DNA from: Candidatus Falkowiibacteriota bacterium
GTDB taxonomy: Bacteria > Patescibacteriota > Patescibacteriia > CAIXNZ01 > JADLGS01
Assembly (NCBI GenBank): GCA_020849205.1
Contig: JADLGS010000092.1
Location: forward strand, 1 to 6,754
Reading direction: 5' to 3'
DNA: 6,754 nucleotides
Shown here piece after piece: positions 1-5,552 of the stretch. Both the position numbers and the translations under genes were made by a program. Under the pieces are notes generated by a model. It saw only the letters and a program-made list of their open reading frames with translations. It had not been told where the DNA came from and did no database searches. Position 1 is the stretch's first letter. The number at the start of each line of letters is the position of its first letter.

Positions 1-2
1 GT

Positions 3-1820
3 CAGGGTATTTTTGAGCAATTACAAAAAGAATATAGCGTTTTGATTGCCAAGAAAAATGAGTTGTTGCGCGACGAAGCGTTGATTAAGGCTAAGCAAGA
101 TGTTGAGTATCAAAAAGGCGGACAATCAAACATTGTGTGGCTCAACAAGAAAAAGGATGAAATCGCGACTCAACTTAACGCATACAAATCAGAACTTCGA
201 GGTTTAACGATATCGGTAAAGCAAGCTCAGGATGTGCAAAAAGAAAAAGAATCGATTGTGAGTGGGATTGAGGCTCGCATTGCCAGCGTGAAGCAGGAAC
301 TCGAGCTCCTCAAATCGCAAAACGCAGTTGCTTTTGACGAAGAGGCTGATTTAGTTGAGATTCATAAGCTACAAGGCCATTTACTTGATGCTCTCATGAG
401 CATGAAAGACATGTCGGCTATCGAAGAGCTTCGATCGCAAGCGCGCGCAGTTGCTTCTAAGCTTGCTATTTACCTCGAGACGCTTGCGAGCAAAAAGAAG
501 ACTCAGATGAGTGACTTAGCAACTCTTCAAAATCAACTTGAATCTCTCATTGATCAAAAAACAAAGGCGCATGATGAAGTGTCTGCAAGTATGGTTACCT
601 TTGCGACACTCCAAGACAAGATGATTCGTATTAATGAAGTGATTGCGACTCACGAAGCTGAATTAGTAAAGATTGAAAATGAAATAACGTTGAGCACCCA
701 AGGAAGTAATCAAACAGCGCTCACGGCAACAATCGAAAAGCAACTCGCCTCGGTTCGCGTTTCGCTTGCGCAGACGGAAGAAGAGCTTGTAGTGGCAATG
801 AGTAAAATTGAAAAGTTTAATGAAGCTGAAGAAGAGAAGAAGGGTGAGTTGATGCGCATGCAAAAAGAAGTCACTGACAAGCAAAATGCTCTTAATCGTG
901 TTTCATCGCAACTTAACAACATCAACATTGAACTTGCAAAATATCAAATTCGACAAGAAGATTTGTTGCGAGAAATAATTGAAGAAAAACTTGAACATAC
1001 GGCAGTAACCGCTTTTGAATCAACGCTTACTTTGTCTTCAGAAGAGGCGCATGAACAAATTCATAGCATCAAAAAGCAATTAGAAGTGATCGGATCTATT
1101 GATGCCGAAACAATCAAAGAATACAACGAAACTAAGGAGCGCTATGACTTTTTGACAACGCAAGTTGCGGATCTTGAACAAGCAATAATCTCCCTTGAAC
1201 ACGTGATCATGGAGCTTGATGAAATTATCAAAAAACAATTCGAAGCATCATTCAAAGAGATTAATGTCGAGTTCCAAAAATTCTTCAAAATCTTGTTTAA
1301 TGGCGGTAAGGCAGAGCTTGTGAAAGTTGCCTTGGAAGAAGAAAAGAAATCAGAAGACAGGAGTCAGGAGTCAGGAGTTAGTAAAGTCGAGACTGGGGTG
1401 TTGGCGACAGTAGATAAGATTGCGCAACGTATTAAAGATCGTGAAAAAGAGGGATATAATGGTATTGAAATTAAGGCAGAGCCAGCTGGAAAGCGTATTA
1501 GCTCAATTGCGATGCTTTCGGGTGGTGAACGCGCGCTTACTTCAATTGCATTGATCTGCGCCATCATCGCAAACAACAACAGTCCTTTTGTGCTCTTAGA
1601 CGAAATGGACGCGGCGCTTGATGAATCAAATGCGATGCGTTTCGCCTCGATTCTCAAAGAGCTTTCAAACAAAACGCAATTCATCGTCATCACGCATACA
1701 CGTGCTACTATGAACCAAGCGCAGGTTCTCTATGGTGTGACCATGGGAGATGACGGTGTATCAAAACTTCTTTCAATCGAGCTTCAAGACGCAGACAAAT
1801 TAGATGTTGTTCGTCACTAA
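3..1820 (+). CDS. smc: Chromosome segregation protein SMC, C-terminal half (5' partial)
   Basis: SMC is a cytoplasmic ATPase that organises and condenses the chromosome. The frame is open to the left edge, so the N-terminal head, first coiled-coil arm and hinge lie outside; about 605 residues are visible. They begin with a long, charged, heptad-like coiled coil (to about base 1250), then enter the C-terminal head at the stretch reading FFKILFNGGKAEL. The ABC signature LSGGER is at 1515-1532, Walker B FVLLDE at 1587-1604 with a D-loop (ALDESN) just after, and the switch histidine (ITHT) at 1695-1697; the end, LYGVTM then GVSKLLSIEL, is typical of SMC rather than of RecN or Rad50. About 40 extra residues (1335-1454), acidic and lysine-rich, sit between KAEL and NGIEI, where Bacillus-type SMCs have a short loop. 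The gene ends at a palindromic terminator and is convergent with the ferredoxin gene. Identity is very secure. Confidence 0.96.
   Translation, partial: QGIFEQLQKEYSVLIAKKNELLRDEALIKAKQDVEYQKGGQSNIVWLNKKKDEIATQLNAYKSELRGLTISVKQAQDVQKEKESIVSGIEARIASVKQELELLKSQNAVAFDEEADLVEIHKLQGHLLDALMSMKDMSAIEELRSQARAVASKLAIYLETLASKKKTQMSDLATLQNQLESLIDQKTKAHDEVSASMVTFATLQDKMIRINEVIATHEAELVKIENEITLSTQGSNQTALTATIEKQLASVRVSLAQTEEELVVAMSKIEKFNEAEEEKKGELMRMQKEVTDKQNALNRVSSQLNNINIELAKYQIRQEDLLREIIEEKLEHTAVTAFESTLTLSSEEAHEQIHSIKKQLEVIGSIDAETIKEYNETKERYDFLTTQVADLEQAIISLEHVIMELDEIIKKQFEASFKEINVEFQKFFKILFNGGKAELVKVALEEEKKSEDRSQESGVSKVETGVLATVDKIAQRIKDREKEGYNGIEIKAEPAGKRISSIAMLSGGERALTSIALICAIIANNNSPFVLLDEMDAALDESNAMRFASILKELSNKTQFIVITHTRATMNQAQVLYGVTMGDDGVSKLLSIELQDADKLDVVRH
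1358..1378 (+). repeat. Three perfect tandem copies of CAGGAGT inside smc
   Basis: The heptamer CAGGAGT occurs three times head to tail. Three copies make 21 bases, so the frame is kept and the array encodes RSQESGV within the extra segment of the SMC head. A 7-base unit read in three frames is not a protein-level repeat; it looks like slippage or insertion of repetitive DNA that was tolerated in a surface loop. Compare the 7-base periodicity at 5352-5490. Confidence 0.85.
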
Positions 1821-1823
1821 AAA

Positions 1824-1860
1824 ATCATCACGGCAGTCGCGACTGCCGTGATGATATTTT
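1824..1860. terminator. Bidirectional intrinsic terminator between smc and the ferredoxin gene
   Basis: Bases 1824-1855 are a perfect 32-base palindrome (arms of up to 16, centre between 1839 and 1840, GTCGCGAC in the middle). An A-run lies on the left (1819-1824) and a T-rich run on the right (1857-1863), so a U-tract follows the hairpin in either direction. It lies between the convergent stop codons at 1818-1820 and 1859-1861 and can terminate both units. Confidence 0.88.
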
Positions 1861-2098
1861 ATTTCCCGAGGCGAATGATGTTAACGGGGCATGATGATTC
1901 GGCGAGCTCGTTGTCTTTGCGAACATCAATGTCGGCATCAGCGACCATGTAGTCGTCGCCTTTGGCACAGGCATTTTTGAGATCGGAGAGTCCATCCTCG
2001 TGATTCATGGTCCACGTGTGAGGCGCTACGAGCGCGCAATGACCACATCCAATGCAATCCTTGCGTTTATGTGAAATTGTAAATTTAATGGTTCCCAT
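1859..2098 (-). CDS. Single-cluster [4Fe-4S] ferredoxin (Bacillus type)
   Basis: A 79-residue small electron carrier of the cytoplasm. Cluster ligands are C15, C18 and C21 (CIGCGHC) and C70 in the CP motif near the end; C44 is extra. The sequence after the first motif (ALVAPHTW, then NHEDG) matches the Bacillus thermoproteolyticus type of one-cluster ferredoxin, where the position of a fourth clustered Cys is Ala-Pro and only one cubane is bound. The length matches that family (about 80). The start chosen is the ATG at 2096-2098, which overlaps the end of the upstream U32 gene by 14 bases; upstream in-frame starts would add 48 residues unrelated to ferredoxins. There is no clear Shine-Dalgarno, so translation probably depends on coupling to the U32 gene. 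Being co-transcribed and coupled suggests it donates electrons to the U32 enzyme; this is inference. Confidence 0.9.
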   Translation of the reverse strand: MGTIKFTISHKRKDCIGCGHCALVAPHTWTMNHEDGLSDLKNACAKGDDYMVADADIDVRKDNELAESSCPVNIIRLGK

Positions 2099-3356
2099 CG
2101 TCTTGAAAATGAGTACGGTTAAAAATACGATACATGTTATCGTTTTTACGGATGTAGGGGTCAAAAGGGAAAGTGACGCGATCACCTTTGACTGCTTTTT
2201 GAATAGGCTCGTTGTCTTTGCGGAGTTCCTTGATTTCACCAAGCTCTACACCGGTAGTAGCGCCGGTAATTGAAAACATATCGCCAACAGAGAGCGTTCC
2301 AGATTCAATAACAATTTCAACAACCTTTGGTTCAGGGAAATAGTGAAACACTTTTCCAATAAATTCTTTTTCTTGCGTCGCTTGTGATCCATGGATATTT
2401 GAATATGCGCCAATTTCCTTACCAAGAAAGAAATTACCATGCGAAAGTCCGCGGTTATATACTGTTTTGAGTTTATCAAAATAGCTTTCGATGTTTTGTT
2501 TGTAGGTGCCAGCTTCTAAATCCTTGAGCGCTTGCTTGTAGGTTCGCACAACCGTGTCGACGTATTCAGGACTTCGTCCGCGTCCTTCAATTTTCCAAAC
2601 TTTAATGCCTGCGTCCAAAAGTTGATCGAGGAAGTCGATGGTGCAGATATCTGCGGCGCTCATGATGTAGTTATTATCAACAATAAGTTCTTTGCCGGTA
2701 TCGACATCAGTTACTTTGTATTTCGCGCGGCAGTTTTGTTTGCACGCTCCGCGGTTTGCCGATGAACCATAGGTATATAAGCTCATGTAGCAACGACCTG
2801 ATTGCGCAACGCACAAAGCGCCATGCACAAAGCATTCAATTTCCATTAAATGTCCATCGCAACCCATAAGTTGCTCTGCTTCAATTTTTTTGTAAATATC
2901 TTTAATCTGATCAATCGTAAGTTCGCGCGCCAAAACAACGCGATTAGTAAATTGCGCAAAAAATTTTACTGATTCGTAGTTTGAAATTGAAAGTTGTGTC
3001 GAGATATGAACCGGCATCTGAGTATCTTTGCAGTATTGAAGCACGGCAAAGTCAGAAGCAATGATCGCATCAATTTTATTTGCCTTTGCCGCATCAACGA
3101 TTTTTCGCATAACCACAAGATCATGATCATACAAGAGTGTGTTGACTGTGAGATAGCATTTAATGTTGTGTTGATGACACGTGTCAGCGACTTTGCGCAG
3201 ATCTTCGAGTGTTAGATTTGCGGCAGAGCGAGCGCGCATGTTGAGTTGCGTTACTCCAAAGTAAATCGAATCAGCGCCGGCGTTGATCGCGGCTGCGAGA
3301 CTTTCATAGCTACCTACCGGCGCCATGATTTCAGCTTGTGATGGTTTGAGTGACAT
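2085..3356 (-). CDS. U32-family protein (TrhP/RlhA-like RNA hydroxylation type)
   Basis: A 423-residue protein of the family called peptidase U32, whose studied bacterial members mostly take part in oxygen-independent hydroxylation (TrhP on tRNA U34, RlhA on 23S rRNA, UbiU/UbiV on ubiquinone precursors) rather than proteolysis. The N-terminal part is a TIM-barrel-like domain (EIMAPVGSYESLAAAINAGADSIYFG near residues 9-34, in two segments). The family signature is at 175-192: C175, H178, C182, C189, followed by the SANRGAC segment with C205. C182, C189, C205 and C238 have the spacing 6-15-32, close to the four [4Fe-4S] ligands of UbiU, so a cluster is likely. A C-terminal beta-barrel (about 330-415: FIGKV to RVTFPFDPYIRKND) matches the TrhP-like long form. 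The substrate cannot be told from sequence, so no symbol is given. The gene has its own promoter and leads into the ferredoxin gene, with which it overlaps. Confidence 0.92.
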   Translation of the reverse strand: MSLKPSQAEIMAPVGSYESLAAAINAGADSIYFGVTQLNMRARSAANLTLEDLRKVADTCHQHNIKCYLTVNTLLYDHDLVVMRKIVDAAKANKIDAIIASDFAVLQYCKDTQMPVHISTQLSISNYESVKFFAQFTNRVVLARELTIDQIKDIYKKIEAEQLMGCDGHLMEIECFVHGALCVAQSGRCYMSLYTYGSSANRGACKQNCRAKYKVTDVDTGKELIVDNNYIMSAADICTIDFLDQLLDAGIKVWKIEGRGRSPEYVDTVVRTYKQALKDLEAGTYKQNIESYFDKLKTVYNRGLSHGNFFLGKEIGAYSNIHGSQATQEKEFIGKVFHYFPEPKVVEIVIESGTLSVGDMFSITGATTGVELGEIKELRKDNEPIQKAVKGDRVTFPFDPYIRKNDNMYRIFNRTHFQDDGNH

Positions 3357-3365
3357 ATCTCACAT

Positions 3366-3394
3366 GTTATACAGGATTTTGAGGCGTCGGTCAA
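3366..3394 (-). promoter_or_regulatory. Sigma70-type promoter of the U32-ferredoxin unit
   Basis: Read on the minus strand: -35 TTGACC (3394-3389), a spacer of exactly 17, and -10 TATAAC (3371-3366). The -10 ends only 9 bases before the ATG (3356-3354), so transcription would begin about 2-4 bases before the start codon. The mRNA would be leaderless or nearly so, in line with the lack of a Shine-Dalgarno. Confidence 0.72.
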
Positions 3395-3405
3395 CCGTTT
3401 CATTA

Positions 3406-3449
3406 CCCCTAAGCTCGGCTTAGGGGCGCCCCGAAGCTCGGCTTAGGGG
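3406..3449. repeat. Two tandem 21-base hairpin repeats
   Basis: Copy 1 (3406-3426) is CCCCTAAGC, loop TCG, GCTTAGGGG: a perfect 9-bp stem. Copy 2 (3429-3449) is the same but for one base (G for T at 3433), separated from copy 1 by CG. The outer arms also pair: TTACCCCTAAGC (3403-3414) with GCTTAGGGGTAA (3441-3452). No T-run follows on either strand, so these are not simple terminators. They sit between the RNA-gene terminator and the U32 promoter. Likely a palindromic interspersed repeat of this genome, or a protein or RNA-processing site; function unknown. Confidence 0.8.
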
Positions 3450-3455
3450 TAAGGC

Positions 3456-3487
3456 AAATAAAAATGCCCCCCGATTTCTCGGGGGGC
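3456..3487 (-). terminator. Intrinsic terminator of the non-coding RNA
   Basis: On the minus strand: GCCCCCCGA, loop GAAA, TCGGGGGGC (stem 9 bp, 3487-3466), followed at once by ATTTTTATTT (3465-3456). The T-run is present only on the minus-strand side, which fixes the direction. This is the strongest terminator in the window. Confidence 0.9.
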
Positions 3488-3841
3488 GTGATATTTGTAT
3501 CTTTCCCCTGCATCCTTGTTTTTCGGCTTGGTGTTTAATCCACTTCGCTTACTTAACAATTCAGACCAGGTACTCGCTTCAGTTGTTTTCTGAAGGTTCT
3601 GATTTTTACATCGTCATCGATGACAGGACTCTCACCTGCAGAACTCTCTCGAGTTCTTAATTTTTGCCGGCGCCTTATGTCCGGCTGCCTTAACAATCCT
3701 TCATCGTGTGCGCCTCCTACGCGCGGCCGGGTGAAGTATGTGTAGTAAAAGGTGACGCTTCGAGGGGCTATGCCCCAAACTGCGATGATCTGCAGTGGGA
3801 TTGCGGCGGCTTAGCCGTTGCGCGGAACCACTCGAAGCGTC
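3456..3841 (-). ncRNA. Structured non-coding RNA of unknown family, about 386 nt
   Basis: This stretch has no credible protein gene but has its own promoter (3875-3847) and terminator (3487-3456). The predicted start, about 3841, falls exactly at the foot of helix P1 (3841-3831 with 3764-3754, 11 bp perfect). P1 encloses three hairpins: P2 (3823-3803, GCG and CGGC stems, loop TAA), P3 (3796-3779, ACTGC/GCAGT, 8-nt loop) and P4 (3776-3764, GGGGC/GCCCC, loop ATA), making a four-way junction. Beyond it are stems at 3724-3710 (loop contains GUAGGAG), 3685-3666 (GCCGG/CCGGC), 3657-3640 (AGAACTC/GAGTTCT with a GAGA tetraloop), 3638-3624 (CAGG/CCTG) and 3595-3577 (CTTCAG/CTGAAG). A 9-mer ATTGTTAAG occurs twice (3697-3689, 3560-3552). 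I looked for tmRNA features (T-arm GGTTCRA, CCA end, tag frame) and RNase P features (GAGGAAAGTCC, ACAGAA) and found none. A diverged form of either is not excluded by eye. That an RNA is made is fairly sure; its function is unknown. Confidence 0.72.
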
Positions 3842-3846
3842 CACGC

Positions 3847-3875
3847 AATGTATCATATAATTATGATTCTGTCAA
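3847..3875 (-). promoter_or_regulatory. Extended -10 promoter of the non-coding RNA
   Basis: Minus strand: consensus -35 TTGACA (3875-3870), 17-base spacer, -10 TACATT (3852-3847) preceded directly by TGA (the TGn extended element). Start predicted 6-7 bases on, about 3841-3840. A perfect -35 plus an extended -10 suggests strong constitutive expression, as for housekeeping RNAs. Confidence 0.75.
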
Positions 3876-3936
3876 GTCTCACGACTTTTAATTAAGGTAT
3901 TGTTGCTAATATCAGCCTAATTATAAATTTATCACA

Positions 3937-3964
3937 TTGTTCATTTGTTCATTTGTGCTATACT
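3937..3964 (+). promoter_or_regulatory. Probable promoter of the LysM/M23 gene
   Basis: TATACT (3959-3964) is preceded directly by TGC, an extended -10, with a weak -35 TTGTTC 16 bases upstream (3937-3942). The start would be near 3971. A second candidate lies upstream: TTGTTG (3900-3905), 16 bases, TATAAA (3922-3927). Which is used affects the choice of start codon for the gene. Confidence 0.55.
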
Positions 3965-4032
3965 CTATATCACGTAACCCAACTTCTATTAGTATTTCAT
4001 TTAAAAAGCTCCTCATCTCAACTCTCATCGGT

Positions 4033-5337
4033 TTGATTAATCTTGGAAAGGTGATTGGGCGTAATAGTATGCAATTTGGAAAGGTGGTCGGTTCACCTCT
4101 TTTTGCCTTTGGAAAAGTGCTGAATCGATTTGTCGTGCTTCCTGCCTACGCCCTTATTGTCAAAGTTGCTCGTATCTTTGGAACGATCTTGGAGCCCGTT
4201 AACAACAAATTTTTGATTCCGTTTTTGAATCGATACATCACACATATTTTGATGCTTGTTATGACGGTCGGTGTTATGGCGCTTAATTATCAAATCAAAG
4301 AAAGTAGCGCGCAGGGATTTGGCGAAGATTCAATTTTATATTATCTCGTGCAAGGCGGTGATTTGGATGATTTGTATATCGAAGAAACAGTTGATGAAAC
4401 TCACGCGACAACTTCGTATTTTGAAGGTGAGTTTGTTGGTGACGCACCAACGACAATCACCACAACGCAACCAAGTATTGTTTCAACACAAGAAGAAATT
4501 GTTGATGTTGCCGTTGTCACCGGCGACGCTGTTGCGCCAACTGCTATCTCTTCGATTGAAGCAAGTAAAAAGAAGCGTGACAAAATTATTAATTATGTTG
4601 TCAAAGAAGGTGATACAGTTTCTGGTATCGCGTCGCAGTTTGGACTCAAAACAACTTCGCTTTTGTGGGCAAACAATATGTCTGCCGGTAGTTATTTAAA
4701 GCCTGGGCAAAATCTTGATATTCCTCCAGTTGATGGAATCATCTATACTGTCGCGAAGGGTGATAAGCTTTCAACCATTGCCAAGAAATATAATTCAAAA
4801 GTTGATGATATCATTTCATTTAACAAACTTGCGGATGCTTCTGATATTACGACTGGACTTGTGCTCGTGTTGCCGGGTGGTGAACCGTATCGTGCGCCAG
4901 CACCGATTCAACCGGTGAAGGTTGCGCCTGTCAAAAACATCTTTACTGGAAATCAAAAACCAGATACATCAAAAGATGGATTTATTTGGCCAACAACCAC
5001 TCGTCGTATTTCGCAATATTACAGCTGGCGTCATACGGCGCTTGATATCGATGGTGAGTTTGGAGATATCATCTGGTCAATTGGTGATGGTACAGTTTCG
5101 CGTGTGCAATATCTCACTCGTGATTATGGTTATCATGTTATTGTTGATCATGGTAATGGCGTTCAATCATTGTACGCTCACTTCCAAAAGATTTATGTCC
5201 AACCTGGGCAAAAGGTGAAGAAGGGTGATAGTTTGGGCGAAATGGGATCAACTGGACGCTCAACAGGATCACACTTACACTTTGAAGTTCGGGTCGGCGG
5301 TAAACGCCTGAATCCTTTTGCGTGGGTTTCTAAGTAG
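4033..5337 (+). CDS. Membrane-anchored LysM-LysM-M23 peptidoglycan peptidase
   Basis: A cell-wall metallopeptidase, 434 residues from the chosen start. In order: a hydrophobic-amphipathic N-terminus with three 11-residue repeats (LGKV, FGKV, FGKV; about 4-36), a membrane segment (about 70-88, ILMLVMTVGVMAL), a Thr/Val/Glu-rich linker outside the membrane, two LysM domains that bind peptidoglycan (about 187-231 and 237-281, each with GDTVSGIA- or GDKLSTIA-like cores), a Pro-rich linker and a C-terminal M23/LytM domain (about 326-430). The zinc and catalytic residues are all there: H334 and D338 (HTALD, with Ala where HxGxD has Gly), H383 (YAHF), H414 and H416 (HLH). An active endopeptidase cutting wall cross-links is expected. 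The start is uncertain. TTG at 4033 is chosen because the 11-residue repeat begins at 4042, before the first ATG (4069); TTG 3937 overlaps the probable promoter. No start has a good Shine-Dalgarno. Confidence 0.9.
   Translation: MINLGKVIGRNSMQFGKVVGSPLFAFGKVLNRFVVLPAYALIVKVARIFGTILEPVNNKFLIPFLNRYITHILMLVMTVGVMALNYQIKESSAQGFGEDSILYYLVQGGDLDDLYIEETVDETHATTSYFEGEFVGDAPTTITTTQPSIVSTQEEIVDVAVVTGDAVAPTAISSIEASKKKRDKIINYVVKEGDTVSGIASQFGLKTTSLLWANNMSAGSYLKPGQNLDIPPVDGIIYTVAKGDKLSTIAKKYNSKVDDIISFNKLADASDITTGLVLVLPGGEPYRAPAPIQPVKVAPVKNIFTGNQKPDTSKDGFIWPTTTRRISQYYSWRHTALDIDGEFGDIIWSIGDGTVSRVQYLTRDYGYHVIVDHGNGVQSLYAHFQKIYVQPGQKVKKGDSLGEMGSTGRSTGSHLHFEVRVGGKRLNPFAWVSK
4042..4140 (+). repeat. Three 33-base (11-residue) repeats in the peptidase N-terminus
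   Basis: Three in-frame units of 33 bases begin CTTGGAAAGGTG, TTTGGAAAGGTG and TTTGGAAAAGTG, giving LGKVIG, FGKVVG and FGKVLN with bulky residues at fixed spacing. Eleven-residue periodicity suits an amphipathic helix lying on a membrane. The first unit lies before the first ATG, which is evidence for an upstream start. Confidence 0.7.
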
Positions 5338-5351
5338 ACTGTAAGAAAAAG

Positions 5352-5490
5352 TCTAAACTCTAAGTTCTAAACTCTAAACAAAAGACTAAATTCTAAACTT
5401 TAACCTACTTGCCGGCAGGCAGGCTCTAAATTAGAGTTAGATTTTAGAGATTAGATTTGATTTAGTATTTAGAGTTTAGTATTTAGAATT
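5352..5490. repeat. Inverted array of degenerate 7-base repeats
   Basis: The left arm is built of TCTAAAC-like heptamers (5352-5358, 5359-5365, 5366-5372, 5373-5379, 5392-5398). The right arm (about 5424-5490) is built of the complementary type (TTAGAGT, TTTAGAG, TTTAGTA, TTTAGAA), also with a period of about 7. The arms can fold into a long imperfect hairpin around the GCCGGC core at 5404-5423. No gene is present between the peptidase stop and the next start. It may act as a terminator for the peptidase gene, or be a miniature mobile or slippage-born repeat. Confidence 0.75.
5404..5423. repeat. GC-rich near-palindrome at the centre of the heptamer array
   Basis: Twenty bases, CCTACTTGCC followed by GGCAGGCAGG, palindromic but for two pairs, with a perfect 8-base core TGCCGGCA (5410-5417). 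It is sharply more GC-rich than the flanking AT-rich heptamers. From memory, CCTGCC/GGCAGG palindromes of this sort recur between genes in several Patescibacteria genomes; I cannot confirm that here. Confidence 0.7.
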
Positions 5491-5502
5491 TGTAATCTAT
5501 TC

Positions 5503-5530
5503 TTGCAATTTTCTTAAGATACGGTAAGAT
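5503..5530 (+). promoter_or_regulatory. Possible promoter of the YHYH-like gene
   Basis: TTGCAA (5503-5508), 16 bases, TAAGAT (5525-5530); TACAAT (5530-5535) is an alternative -10. The octamer TAAGATAC occurs twice here (5515-5522, 5525-5532). The leader would be about 10-17 bases, without a Shine-Dalgarno. Modest matches only. Confidence 0.4.
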
Positions 5531-5552
5531 ACAATCACTATTATAAACAACT

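Larger units (their letters stand above)
3842..4032. other. Divergent promoter region between the RNA gene and the LysM/M23 gene
   Basis: AT-rich spacer holding back-to-back promoters: leftward for the non-coding RNA (3875-3847) and rightward for the peptidase. No credible gene is seen. The peptidase frame is open from 3910, so part of the right side could be its N-terminus if a non-ATG start is used. Confidence 0.6.

Noticed and set aside
2099..2242. 48-residue N-terminal extension of the ferredoxin
   Set aside because: It lies wholly inside the U32 gene in another frame, and one-cluster ferredoxins begin where the ATG at 2098 puts the start.
3406..3449. Terminator for a plus-strand or minus-strand gene
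   Set aside because: Neither side has a T-run, and no gene ends here besides the RNA, which already has a terminator.
3816..3830. T-box-like sequence (GTGGTTCCGCG resembles GGGTGGNACCGCG)
   Set aside because: It lies at the 5' end of the RNA, far from the terminator, and no specifier stem is seen; probably chance.
3456..3841. tmRNA or RNase P RNA
   Set aside because: Size and strong expression signals fit, but I found no T-arm GGTTCRA, CCA end or tag frame for tmRNA, and no GAGGAAAGTCC or ACAGAA core for RNase P. Left open only as a strongly diverged form.
3754..3841. tRNA-like cloverleaf (stem plus three arms)
   Set aside because: The closing stem is 11 bp, the anticodon-like loop has 8 bases, and no T-arm or CCA is present in either direction.
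3706..3891. 61-residue reading frame on the plus strand
   Set aside because: It is antisense to the structured RNA and its promoter, has no ribosome site, and its composition is not protein-like.
4271..4699. 142-residue frame within the LysM/M23 gene
   Set aside because: It is an out-of-frame shadow rich in Leu, Arg and Lys; the LysM domains are clearly in the other frame.
5352..5490. CRISPR array
   Set aside because: The repeat unit is 7 bases with no unique spacers and the polarity inverts in the middle.
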